In this document: piece by piece, positions 40,189 to 48,693 of the stretch
Numbering within the stretch: the stretch's first letter is position 1
How the letters are laid out: each line of letters begins with the position of its first letter
Virus record (IMG/VR): IMGVR_UViG_3300010399_000002
Coordinates: 1 to 64,000 of that record
Source: a virus
Length of the DNA: 64,000 nt
Strand: one strand, 5' to 3'
Program-made: the position numbers and the translations under genes
The notes under the pieces: generated by a model
Database searches by the model: none
Seen by the model: only the letters and a program-made list of their open reading frames with translations
Told to the model about the DNA's origin: nothing

Positions 40189-40452
40189 CTAATTTGCCTG
40201 GCCCAACCTGCGTACCTCAGCAGCCAATTCAAAATTTGCCTGGCCCAACCTGCGTACCTCAGCAGCCAATTCAAAAGCATCCAATTCTGGTGCGGAGAGA
40301 ACTGCTACCACCACTCCATTCTTCGTAATAGAAAAGCACTTTCCCATCTGAGCCTGTAGCAGAATGTCACCTGGAGTACGACGAAAATCCATTGCTGTAA
40401 TGGTCTCTTGTTGCCCAGTAAGATCTATACTTTTAGTCAAAGGCTTTCTCAT
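40189..40452 (-). CDS. Phd/YefM-like antitoxin-fold protein with duplicated C-terminus
   Basis: 87 aa from an ATG after AAGGAG. DFRRTPGDILLQAQMGKCFS then ITKNGVVVAVLSAPEL is the Phd/YefM DNA-binding domain. The last 28 residues are two identical copies of a 14-residue unit (FELAAEVRRLGQAN), produced by a 42-bp tandem duplication. No toxin gene lies beside it, so a repressor role is likely. Confidence 0.75.
   Translation of the reverse strand: MRKPLTKSIDLTGQQETITAMDFRRTPGDILLQAQMGKCFSITKNGVVVAVLSAPELDAFELAAEVRRLGQANFELAAEVRRLGQAN
40191..40274. repeat. Perfect 42-bp tandem duplication
   Basis: Bases 40191-40232 are repeated exactly at 40233-40274. The unit is in frame (14 codons) at the 3' end of the Phd-like gene. 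Confidence 0.95.
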
Positions 40453-40462
40453 CTGCAACTCC

Positions 40463-43138
40463 TTAGTTTGCTGTTAGTCCGTATCTGTTCTTCGGATCAT
40501 ATCTCTTCATCACAGCGGCATCGACTTCTTCATTCTTTTTCAACCAGGACTGAACAAAGTCTTGGGGAGACTCACCTTTGTAATTGACCATAGAACCGAG
40601 CCTGAATCCGGCCTTGGCTTCGGCTGCTAATGGAACTGACAACTCAAAGCCAAACAACTTCTTGACCTGTCTCGGAACCTCATCTGCCATCAGCGACATA
40701 CACAACGGATGTACCTCGGGCAGGTCCGCGGCTGATACAAAGAAATACAACGCATCGTGTATCTCCATCGACAGTTCCTGCAAGAGACGATACGTAACTG
40801 GAAGCTTGTGTAACAACGCCATAGCCATCAACACTAACTGATGAGCTGAGCCCTGAACTGGAGAATTGATAGCTTGATTACCCCAGAACGTACCGCGATC
40901 TTCACCGCCCACCTCTCTACGGAAACCAAACATGGTCTCAACATAGCCGTGACGTTCTGCAAACTCTCGCTGAGACTCTTGGAAGTCTCGAACACCTTTG
41001 TACTTTACAAAATAGGCACGATGTAGTTCTTTTACACGCTGATCAGAAACATCCTTGACACCCTTAGCTCGCAGATAGTCTGGTAATCCGTCTTCTCCCA
41101 GACCGAAAATGATACCGAAGTGCATGTTCTTGATGAGACGGCGGATACCTTCATCGTGGCGGATCTTTTCAACTGGCCAACCCGTCAACGTATGTCCAAC
41201 CTGAGAATGAATATCTTGTCCGGACCGAAGTTGGCTGATCAACAACTTGTCTTGCGACATGTGGGCTAAGACTCGTACCTCAATTTGACTGTAGTCTGCC
41301 CCATACATGACCTTCAGTCTTTTGTAGGCATTGAAATTCTTAAACAGGTACGCCCACTTCGGATCTGATACAAGCAGGTTCTTCAACAGAGGATCGTTGT
41401 GCAAGTTCTGCATGTTCACGATCCCCAAATCGTCTCGCTCCGAACCTCCCGATCGCAGTCGCCCAGTAATAGCACCTGTCAGCCACCAAATGGTCCGCAA
41501 TCGACCTTCATACGTATCGGCGGATAACTTGTAGCCGTCGAGATACGTACTGTCCATTTTCGACATACGGCGCCACTCAGTCTCTTTAGCTGGAAACTTG
41601 TGGTGCTCTGCTAGCAACTCCAAAGTCTCTTTGGCTGTTGTCCTCGTTGGCTTCCTAAGGTACCTCCCTAATTTCAATTTATCGTACACGACCTTCGCTA
41701 CTTGTGGTGGAGAACCTGGATTGAAATCTGGATCTCCGGCAATCAACTTCAACTGAGACTCGAGCCTTTCCAATCTGGTTGGTATAACCTTCTTAACGCG
41801 CTTCCAGTATGAGTAGTCCAAAAATGGACCTTTTGACTCTGCGGCACTCAACACGTACGCACAATGGATATACACCTGAAGCAATGGAAGACTGATCTTC
41901 TTTTCTGTGGTCTTCTCTACCCGCTTACACAAATCGTTGTCTGCACAGTTGTAGGGCGTTAGTACATGGGGCGGAATGCGTCCAAAGTCGACATCCTTAT
42001 CATCTTTGCCTTTGGCATACGGAGCTACGATGTCTTTATAACCGGCGAACGCGGGAAACCTGACTTTGGCGATCTCGGCTAGACCAAATTTCCTGCGATG
42101 GGGATACCTCAAATACTCGGCATAGTTCGTATCGTACGTGTATCCTCGAGTCTTCAACCCGAGCATCTCTTTGTACTTCTGCGTATCTGACGACCCGTAA
42201 TGGAAGATCTTCTCCACCTTCGGATCTTCTAGAAACTTGCCAAAGTACTCGATACGCCGATCTCGTTCTTGATCTGAGATATGTATCTTGTCGTGGGCAA
42301 AGTAAACTGTACGGGCATAACCTGGTTGGTAGCAGAAGCCTGTACAAAGTACTTGATGCCTGCCGTGAGCTTTGCCGTCTTCTTCGTCGTTGGCAACTCG
42401 CTGGCCGCTAGCTGCTGCCTTTTCAAGGAACTCTTTCAACTCGATGGCTGAATCTAATGACCCGTAGTCTTGAGCTTCAACGAAACTATAGCGTCCGGGA
42501 TTGCCAGCGAACTCGGCTACAGCTCGGAGCCTCGTACGGAACTCATCTAGCCTGGACTTGGTAGCTCCACCTCGCAAGAAAAAGGCCGGATGGTCTGCAC
42601 ATACTACCTTGGCTTTTAAGCGTGCTGACCAAAAGATGGGATTGTCTTTGCGGTACTCCTTGCCAAGCAAAGCTCTGGCTGCAACCTGACCTAGAACTAG
42701 ATGGACTACTGCTTCGGATCTCTTGAGTGCCTGTTGCGTATGGTAAGCACAGTGCTTGATCTCGTCGTTGGTAGGTGGTCTGTCTTTAAGACGACCATCA
42801 TCGTCCGTAACTGTTGGCCAGCACCTAACAACGTTCTGGACATCACAATCCGGACGCTGAATGCCCGCCTTGCCCATCTCTTCCCAAAACCATTTTCCGG
42901 ACGGGCCTATCAACTCGATTTGATTCTTGTTCTCGATGTAACCTGGAGCTTGTGCCCAGACAAAGATCTTTCGTCCTTTGACCTTCTTGAGATTGATGAC
43001 TTTGAAAATTCCGGGCTGTTGGTCTAATGGACAACCTTTGCAACCAAGACCTTGAAAGACTTTGAACTCGGATTTTTTCTTGGACGATGCTATCTCGGTT
43101 GTGGAACCGTCATCGGATAGCAGATTGGAGAATTTCAT
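40463..43138 (-). CDS. polA: Family A DNA polymerase with N-terminal uracil-glycosylase-like domain
   Basis: 891 aa. Residues ~30-210 resemble family 4 uracil-DNA glycosylases: cysteines C33/C36 (CKGCPL), C98 and C106, VWAQAPGYIEN (62-70) and NVVRCWP. Residues ~225-420 are the 3'-5' exonuclease (VANDEEDG, YDTNYAEYL, CADND). The polymerase domain has motif A DYSQIE (D615), motif B around K670 (IKNMHFGIIFG) and motif C EIHDA (H794-D795), where the usual HDE is HDA. The separate 5'-3' exonuclease gene is at 49604-50581. Confidence 0.93.
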   Translation of the reverse strand: MKFSNLLSDDGSTTEIASSKKKSEFKVFQGLGCKGCPLDQQPGIFKVINLKKVKGRKIFVWAQAPGYIENKNQIELIGPSGKWFWEEMGKAGIQRPDCDVQNVVRCWPTVTDDDGRLKDRPPTNDEIKHCAYHTQQALKRSEAVVHLVLGQVAARALLGKEYRKDNPIFWSARLKAKVVCADHPAFFLRGGATKSRLDEFRTRLRAVAEFAGNPGRYSFVEAQDYGSLDSAIELKEFLEKAAASGQRVANDEEDGKAHGRHQVLCTGFCYQPGYARTVYFAHDKIHISDQERDRRIEYFGKFLEDPKVEKIFHYGSSDTQKYKEMLGLKTRGYTYDTNYAEYLRYPHRRKFGLAEIAKVRFPAFAGYKDIVAPYAKGKDDKDVDFGRIPPHVLTPYNCADNDLCKRVEKTTEKKISLPLLQVYIHCAYVLSAAESKGPFLDYSYWKRVKKVIPTRLERLESQLKLIAGDPDFNPGSPPQVAKVVYDKLKLGRYLRKPTRTTAKETLELLAEHHKFPAKETEWRRMSKMDSTYLDGYKLSADTYEGRLRTIWWLTGAITGRLRSGGSERDDLGIVNMQNLHNDPLLKNLLVSDPKWAYLFKNFNAYKRLKVMYGADYSQIEVRVLAHMSQDKLLISQLRSGQDIHSQVGHTLTGWPVEKIRHDEGIRRLIKNMHFGIIFGLGEDGLPDYLRAKGVKDVSDQRVKELHRAYFVKYKGVRDFQESQREFAERHGYVETMFGFRREVGGEDRGTFWGNQAINSPVQGSAHQLVLMAMALLHKLPVTYRLLQELSMEIHDALYFFVSAADLPEVHPLCMSLMADEVPRQVKKLFGFELSVPLAAEAKAGFRLGSMVNYKGESPQDFVQSWLKKNEEVDAAVMKRYDPKNRYGLTAN

Positions 43139-43158
43139 TGCCTAATGGCACCTCGAAT

Positions 43159-43248
43159 GGTACTCGTAGGAGCTGTCAGGCACTGTTTTTGGGTGCTAGG
43201 TGGTAGTTGGGGATGGTTTGGCATACTCAGGACGTTGTAGAGGCTGCT
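43159..43248 (+). repeat. Intergenic structured element, copy 3 of 4
   Basis: Core AGCTGTCAGGCACT, 14 bases, GGTGGTAGTTGG. Two differences from other copies (AGCT for AACT, GGTG for AGTG) are both tolerated as G-U pairs on the plus strand. Lies between the clamp and polymerase genes, 21 bases before the polymerase start. Confidence 0.68.
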
Positions 43249-44362
43249 ACTTCAATTTCTTGGCCATGATTAATTCTGCGTCTCCGGCCTGCAAATGGAA
43301 CGCGCCTGTATCTTTGTAACGAACATCGATCTGCAACTTCTGCGTGGCTGCATATTGGACAAACGGTAAAACAAAATGCAACATCCACTCCCAATCGATG
43401 GGAGCTTTCAAAACAGACGCACTGACCCTTTCATTGAAACTACCTGCTGGTACGGCAGCCTCGATGGATAGAACTGAAGATTTGCCTTTTAAAGACTGCA
43501 CACGCAGCATTACATCTTGTCTCATGGTAGCTGCAACATAAGCAGCCAACCTTTCACTCACTCCGGCCAACGACGAACCGGATATAGACAAGATCTTCGG
43601 CATCTTACGAGCTTCAACCAGACGCTTCTGAATCTGCGTAGCTGGAAAGTTCTTAGCAGCCTGAACTGGAACGGTTTGTGCAATCTGACCGAAGCCGAAA
43701 CTAGCTACTACCACCTTACCGGTGAACAGTATCTCTTGCAACTGGTCGGCCTCTAGTGCCGACAGCATCCCTAACGGAAACGGGATGGTAACTGGAAATT
43801 TGCCCGGAGCTGAAAACACCGTTACTTGATTGCTGGTAAGAACGCAGGTCTTCGATACCAAAAAGATGCAATTCAAATGTGCTGCTGTTGGGTCGGCGGT
43901 AGCATACTGACTGGCTAATCGCATCAACTGACCTTGCTTCGACGTGATAGCCAACTTCGCTGCGTTCTTGATGGACGGCAAATCACCATAACCTGTAACC
44001 GGTTGACAGCCTTGACAATGTAGCGTACGCCGACCGGACTTGATTGTCAGTTTCCCGAACTGTTTATCGGCATCGAACTTAAACGTGATGGTTGACTCTG
44101 ACTTGTAGAAGTCTTTCATAACCAACACAAACGGACTGAGCATACCGCGGTCTACGAAGAACTCCCACTTACCTTTGTCGCCCGGACATGGTACTTGAAC
44201 TCGCCCGAGAGACTCGGCTGCCAACGACAGATACAACATGTTGCTAGCGCACTCCAAACGAATCATCTCCGATGGTAGAACACCGGACCTAGCTGGAACC
44301 AAACCTAGCACCTCGAGTGCTGATGCTAGTTCTTTGGACTTGACTGCGTTTACAAGCGCCAT
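43247..44362 (-). CDS. dnaN: DNA polymerase sliding clamp (DnaN-like)
   Basis: 371 aa, full length for a bacterial-type beta clamp, with three similar ~120-residue parts. Recognised by order and features such as MIRLECASNMLYLSL and KAPIDWEWMLHFVLPF rather than by a catalytic motif. Pairs with the clamp loader at 34817-35797. Confidence 0.78.
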   Translation of the reverse strand: MALVNAVKSKELASALEVLGLVPARSGVLPSEMIRLECASNMLYLSLAAESLGRVQVPCPGDKGKWEFFVDRGMLSPFVLVMKDFYKSESTITFKFDADKQFGKLTIKSGRRTLHCQGCQPVTGYGDLPSIKNAAKLAITSKQGQLMRLASQYATADPTAAHLNCIFLVSKTCVLTSNQVTVFSAPGKFPVTIPFPLGMLSALEADQLQEILFTGKVVVASFGFGQIAQTVPVQAAKNFPATQIQKRLVEARKMPKILSISGSSLAGVSERLAAYVAATMRQDVMLRVQSLKGKSSVLSIEAAVPAGSFNERVSASVLKAPIDWEWMLHFVLPFVQYAATQKLQIDVRYKDTGAFHLQAGDAELIMAKKLK

Positions 44363-44377
44363 TACTTCACCTCTCTC

Positions 44378-44746
44378 CTATCCACGTACAGTGGCTCCAC
44401 ATTCTCCATCTTCTGAGACAGTTACAAAGACAACGCTCTCGGTTACATTGCGTTCTACGTAGTTGAATATGATCTTGGCCATCGACTCGCAAGAATGTGA
44501 CAACACCCCGTTCTTTGGCCAACCAAACACACGATCGCAGTACGCCTTAATCCTGCGCTTCAGTATCTGGAACTCTACCTCTCGATCGTCAGCAAACACA
44601 CGTACTTCAACATGCACATGAAACATATGACGGTGTGGATGTTGTAGGTACTTGACCTCCGCTGACTGGTCTTTTTTGAGCTTGGTTACACCTTCCCACT
44701 GGTGTACGCCTTCAAACTCGCACGTAGCCCAAACTGTTGTTATCAT
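44378..44746 (-). CDS. PTPS/QueD-like small protein
   Basis: 122 aa. FEGVHQWEGV, LQHPHRHMFHVHVEV and LSHSCESMAK echo the zinc-His and Cys positions of the pterin synthase fold, but it is shorter and lacks the QueD C-terminal Glu motif. It lies beside FolE, so it may act in the same pterin/deazaguanine route. Confidence 0.62.
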   Translation of the reverse strand: MITTVWATCEFEGVHQWEGVTKLKKDQSAEVKYLQHPHRHMFHVHVEVRVFADDREVEFQILKRRIKAYCDRVFGWPKNGVLSHSCESMAKIIFNYVERNVTESVVFVTVSEDGECGATVRG

Positions 44747-44759
44747 TTAATCCCCCTTT

Positions 44760-45110
44760 TTAGTACTTCTTGCCTCCCTCAGCTAGTCTGGCCTCTGTTG
44801 TATGATCTTTACGAACAGCATTGAAAGCCATCTTGCGCTCGTAGATCTCTTGAAGATTGATCTCATACGCCCCGGCTACATCAAAAATACGAATGAGAGT
44901 ATCTACAAGCTCTACGTCGAACATCTTATACTCCGGCAACTTGTCATCCTGCAAATCCTTACGATGACCTTCCATAGCCTCTGCTAACTCGGAGACCATT
45001 AACATCAACATCTCTCCGACATTACGCTGCAAAGGCTCTCCGGTAGCTGGATTACGCCACCACTTTTCATTTGCCTCGTGTACTTCTTCTGCGTACCCAT
45101 TCAAATTCAC
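44760..45110 (-). CDS. MazG-like nucleotide pyrophosphohydrolase
   Basis: 116 aa, all helical. The metal-binding pattern appears as VSELAEAMEGHRK and VELVDTLIRIFD, followed by KMAFNAVRKDH. Hydrolyses NTPs or alarmones in its family; the phage form may clean nucleotide pools. GTG start overlaps the folE stop. Confidence 0.83.
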   Translation of the reverse strand: MNLNGYAEEVHEANEKWWRNPATGEPLQRNVGEMLMLMVSELAEAMEGHRKDLQDDKLPEYKMFDVELVDTLIRIFDVAGAYEINLQEIYERKMAFNAVRKDHTTEARLAEGGKKY

Positions 45111-45739
45111 TTTCCACCTCCTACGTAACCTAGAAACTCAGCTTTCACATCTGGCTTCTTGAAGCAACCTCGCAACGCGGTCGTGATGGTTGTAGCCTGC
45201 GCCTTCTTAACCCCACGTACGCTCATACAAGTATGAAGTGCTGAAATACACGCGCCGCAACCTTTTGGCTGCACCACCTTTTGAAACACGTCAACGATCT
45301 GACTGGTTAAAAGTTCTTGCAACTGTGGACGCTTACTCAACACATCTATTAAGCGACCTATCTTGGACAGGCCTACGAGCTTTTTTCCTGGAAGATAGGC
45401 GAAGTGAACGTGTCCTATGAACGGCAACAGATGATGGGCGCACCACGAAACGAACTCAACGTCTTTAACTATGACCATCTGATCGTACTGATGATTGGGG
45501 AAGCCTGTCACCTTTGTTATAGAACTCGATAGAACTGAGGCTGGATCTGCTCCCAACCCCATAAGCAACTCGTCTTCGTACATGCGCACAACACGATTGG
45601 GCGTATCGGCGACATGGGGTTCTAATTCTTGTGGTGCATCTGCGAGCATTAATCGTAGACCGCGACCTACCACCAAAGACCAATGCGTCCCGTGAGTCTC
45701 AATAACACTACTTGACTGCACTTTTTCTTGTCTTGGCAT
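45107..45739 (-). CDS. folE: GTP cyclohydrolase I (FolE)
   Basis: 210 aa. Converts GTP to dihydroneopterin triphosphate, the first step of deazaguanine synthesis. Zinc ligands C100, H103 (SWCAHHLLPF) and C171 (HTCMSVRGV) are present, with DTPNRVVRMY and LPGKKLVGLSKIGRL. Overlaps the end of the endonuclease gene upstream by 32 bases. Confidence 0.95.
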   Translation of the reverse strand: MPRQEKVQSSSVIETHGTHWSLVVGRGLRLMLADAPQELEPHVADTPNRVVRMYEDELLMGLGADPASVLSSSITKVTGFPNHQYDQMVIVKDVEFVSWCAHHLLPFIGHVHFAYLPGKKLVGLSKIGRLIDVLSKRPQLQELLTSQIVDVFQKVVQPKGCGACISALHTCMSVRGVKKAQATTITTALRGCFKKPDVKAEFLGYVGGGK

Positions 45740-46457
45740 TGCGTTTTACCGTTCTCCTCAGCATCTTAACCACACTACCTGGATACTTACCTACATCACG
45801 ATTTGAAACTCGAACAACCGCGTAACCTGCTGACTCCCACAACAACGTAGCCTTCACCTTATGAGCTGCGCCACAACTCTGATCGCACTCCAAAATAACA
45901 TTGTACTCCGGTAAGTAAAAATCTGCAATCAATCCTTCTAGCAGAACCTGCGAACTATATCTTATATGTAATACGTAACGCAGAATCTTACGCATCACAA
46001 ACTCAGTTGGTGTAGGCTGGTGGCGGCGAACCTTGGCGTTAGCTAACAAACGCCTTCGACGTATAACTGGATCTTGCCAAGACCTGCGACGACCTCGGGT
46101 CTGCTTGGTACGATAACCCGGATCTTTCCAACGTTCTTGATTAGCTGAACGTGTGTTATCTGCATACTTGACTCGACGATCTGGATTGTTTGCCCAGAAA
46201 CGTTTGGAATTTTCAGACTGCATGGAACGATGCTTACGTGAATGGAACTTCCTAAACCACCTTTTCTTAAATCTTGGATCGCTTCTAACCTTGTGCATAC
46301 TCTTTGCGTGCTTAGCACAGTACGCGGGATCTTGCCAACGAGCCTGCATACTAGCTGACCGCTTAGAAGTAACCGAACGTAAACTTTTAAGGAGCTTGGA
46401 TCTAGACTTCGGATTGGACCAACGAGCCTTCATGGCCTTAGACCTATCGTAACTCAT
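45708..46457 (-). CDS. Free-standing homing endonuclease between dpdA and folE
   Basis: 249 aa from MSYDRSKAMKARWSNP. Tandem units of the form RWxxPxxxxK (ARWSNP, ARWQDP, KRWFRK, ERWKDP, RSWQDP) make up the first 150 residues. The C-terminal DUF559/Vsr-like nuclease shows TPTEFVMRKILRY, LIADFYLPEYNVILECDQ and AGYAVVRVSNRDV. Start overlaps the dpdA stop (ATGA). Confidence 0.85.
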   Translation of the reverse strand: MSYDRSKAMKARWSNPKSRSKLLKSLRSVTSKRSASMQARWQDPAYCAKHAKSMHKVRSDPRFKKRWFRKFHSRKHRSMQSENSKRFWANNPDRRVKYADNTRSANQERWKDPGYRTKQTRGRRRSWQDPVIRRRRLLANAKVRRHQPTPTEFVMRKILRYVLHIRYSSQVLLEGLIADFYLPEYNVILECDQSCGAAHKVKATLLWESAGYAVVRVSNRDVGKYPGSVVKMLRRTVKRNAKTRKSAVK

Positions 46458-47545
46458 ATCAGTCTCTCTAATGGTGCCCAACGGCAAGGCTGTCCAGACT
46501 CAGATATGCGCTTGAACGTAATTGCATTGTATATTGCTCGTGCTGGAATACTTCTGCGCAGCTCTTCAAAATCGAATCCATCCTTCTCCACCAGATCTCG
46601 CAAGAACTTGTACGTATCCTTGTTAAGCCCGTCCACTGTACCGTAGCCGCTACTCTTAGCCTCAGTGGTAGAAATATGAACAAGTGATATCCTTCTACGT
46701 GATGGTGCAGTAGTCACAATCTTACCGTAGGCCGCCGCCTTAATCCACGTCGTTGAATCGACACTCCAAAAAGGATAGTCAAAAGCAATTGGGCCAGTCA
46801 CGGCAAACCCGTGTAGTTTGATATTATACCGGTTTGCGCAAGTGAAGACCTGATCGTAATAGAACCTCACATCCTTGCGACTGTTCTTACCGATCTGATT
46901 CAAACCCAAACCCATGATCTTGTGACCTGCATCGGCGTACTTCTCGAACCAAGTAAGCGAATGATCACCATGGTACACAGGCACAGGACGGATACCCATA
47001 TCTTGCAGTTCTGCAGTAGCCTTCCAGATGGTAGGACAATGGCGGCGCCAATCAAACGTTACGTAGAAATCAAACAGACCTCGCGTGGCTCGCACATAGT
47101 CGGCATACAGCGACATGAACTGTTTGGCTTGTTCTTCGACACTACCCAAACGATCAACTTGAGACTTGCCACGAACTACCCCTTTACGATAGATGAGCGT
47201 ATGAAACGAGTGTGCTCCTGAATCGAGAAAAATCCGGTGCCCGTTGCTTAGACAGAAATTCAACGCATGGTAGTGTCTGCGATCGAAGAACGGAGCTGTA
47301 GCTGAACAGTAAGCGAAACTGATACAGCGGTACTTGTAACCCGTAGCTGCAAAAAACTTCTCTTCAGTCTGACCTTTTCCCGACAGCGTCCCGGACAGGT
47401 AGAAAATAGGCTTGGGATCTTTGACCGAAGTACCTGTCCAATCTGATCCTCCGACCCACTTAGGCTGAGTCTTGGGACCCTCCGGGAACGGAAAATTCGA
47501 TACGGACGCTTTTCGCCGTTTCGATAAACCTCCACTTTTTGCCAT
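46454..47545 (-). CDS. dpdA: DpdA-like DNA 7-deazaguanine transglycosylase
   Basis: 363 aa. TGT-related fold: IFLDSGAHSF (catalytic-type D108), FYVTFDW, KIMGLGLNQIG, LHGFAVTGP and SVDSTTW. Family members exchange guanine in DNA for a 7-deazaguanine base. The start has AGGAGAG but lies 86 bases inside the upstream gene. Confidence 0.85.
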   Translation of the reverse strand: MAKSGGLSKRRKASVSNFPFPEGPKTQPKWVGGSDWTGTSVKDPKPIFYLSGTLSGKGQTEEKFFAATGYKYRCISFAYCSATAPFFDRRHYHALNFCLSNGHRIFLDSGAHSFHTLIYRKGVVRGKSQVDRLGSVEEQAKQFMSLYADYVRATRGLFDFYVTFDWRRHCPTIWKATAELQDMGIRPVPVYHGDHSLTWFEKYADAGHKIMGLGLNQIGKNSRKDVRFYYDQVFTCANRYNIKLHGFAVTGPIAFDYPFWSVDSTTWIKAAAYGKIVTTAPSRRRISLVHISTTEAKSSGYGTVDGLNKDTYKFLRDLVEKDGFDFEELRRSIPARAIYNAITFKRISESGQPCRWAPLERLI

Positions 47546-47948
47546 ATATCTCTTCTCTCCTGAAGCATCCGTAAATTCGATCTGCGTTCCCTTTCTTGCG
47601 CTTCACGAACTTCTCGAGCTCGACCTTGGTGATACCACCAACCTGCATACACAACTGAAAGCACCTGTAGATGATACTGCCCTTGCGAGTGAAAGGTATA
47701 GCTGGTTCTCCATTAACGGGTAAGATACCTTTGACGAATTGCACACAGATGGATCGATCTGGACAGAAACGACTGCACTCTTCTGCACTAGCATCATACT
47801 CCTTGGCAAAACAACATCTCTTATCTGCCTGCATTCGATTGTAGCAAACAAGGCAGACCAGCGTATCGACAAAGTACTTAGAAGACAAGATGTCCTCAAC
47901 GGAGTACTTCTTATCACAGATGAGACACTGGATTATTTTGCGACTCAT
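47460..47948 (-). CDS. Zinc-finger protein with winged-helix-like C-terminus
   Basis: 162 aa from MSRKIIQCLICDKKYS. Cysteine pairs CLIC, CLVC, then CCFAKEY and CSRFC suggest two zinc sites. The C-terminal part (GSIIYRCFQLCMQVGGITKV to GKKWRFIETAKSVRI) resembles domains at 15554-16267 and 17749-18888. Possible transcription regulator. Confidence 0.66.
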   Translation of the reverse strand: MSRKIIQCLICDKKYSVEDILSSKYFVDTLVCLVCYNRMQADKRCCFAKEYDASAEECSRFCPDRSICVQFVKGILPVNGEPAIPFTRKGSIIYRCFQLCMQVGGITKVELEKFVKRKKGNADRIYGCFRREEIYGKKWRFIETAKSVRIEFSVPGGSQDSA

Positions 47949-48121
47949 ATCTCGTATCCATCTTTGTGTCTTTGTTCCAACCATCGTGCAACCGCACAAC
48001 AAACCTCATAGTAGGTGCCATCGTACTCAAACTCCGCCATCGGATATCCTTCATCTTGGTCGTCGTGGCAACTAATACAACAAGGCGGATGCCCTTCGAG
48101 ATCGCTACAACGAACCGTCAC
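47945..48121 (-). CDS. Small Cys-rich protein, 58 aa
   Basis: GTG start (TVRCSDLEGHPPCCISC) overlapping the sigma-factor stop (GTGA); ends in an ATGA overlap with the next gene. Cysteines in the first 17 residues suggest zinc. It fills the gap exactly, which supports it. Confidence 0.68.
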   Translation of the reverse strand: MTVRCSDLEGHPPCCISCHDDQDEGYPMAEFEYDGTYYEVCCAVARWLEQRHKDGYEI

Positions 48122-48681
48122 GCTCGCATCCCCAAAACTGTACGCATGTCGTCTGCGGTAACCTGATGTTGCTTGGCTAGCCTTCGGAACTCTCTCCGAA
48201 CGCGCTTGAACTTCCGGCCATGGGTAACCAACCGCCGTTCTCCGGTCAATACATTGGACAAGAACGATTGTAACTCGATTGAAGCCTCTACGTACAGATT
48301 CTGAACCAGTTCTTTTGAACAGTTGTACTCGAGCATGCGATGCTGACTGGGTAACGAGATCGTGTCTATATCTACTGTTGCACCTGGTGGTAGACGCTTT
48401 GATCTGTACATGGTCTCAAGATACGTTACAAAACAGTTGTCTACAACGGTCTGAACGAAGGTAGTGAACTTACCTCGACCGGGTTCCCATGTAGCTCGAC
48501 CGTTATTGGGATTCAAGGCACCCCACGCCCACATGAGTCCCATTTGACTCAAGTCTTCAACGTCGATCCACGACCGAAACTGTATGGGCAACTTTCGATA
48601 GAACGAAATGGCTCGCCCAAAAACCAACCTCTCATACTGTTCCACTTGTACCTCTGGTACGACTCGTTTTTTACGTGGCAT
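48118..48681 (-). CDS. Sigma-70-like factor (region 2-like)
   Basis: 187 aa. Residues ~14-95 follow sigma region 2: FGRAISFYRKLPIQF, WIDVEDLSQMGLMWAWGAL, GRGKFTTFVQTVVDN, then RSKR. A helical C-terminus could be region 4-like (LAKQHQVTADDMRTVLG). Would direct host RNA polymerase to phage promoters, perhaps a late class. Confidence 0.75.
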   Translation of the reverse strand: MPRKKRVVPEVQVEQYERLVFGRAISFYRKLPIQFRSWIDVEDLSQMGLMWAWGALNPNNGRATWEPGRGKFTTFVQTVVDNCFVTYLETMYRSKRLPPGATVDIDTISLPSQHRMLEYNCSKELVQNLYVEASIELQSFLSNVLTGERRLVTHGRKFKRVRREFRRLAKQHQVTADDMRTVLGMRA

Positions 48682-48693
48682 CCCATTCTCACT

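Noticed and set aside
40189-40452. complete toxin-antitoxin pair
   Set aside because: No toxin-like frame adjoins the Phd-like gene; neighbours are the polymerase and a UvsY-like protein.
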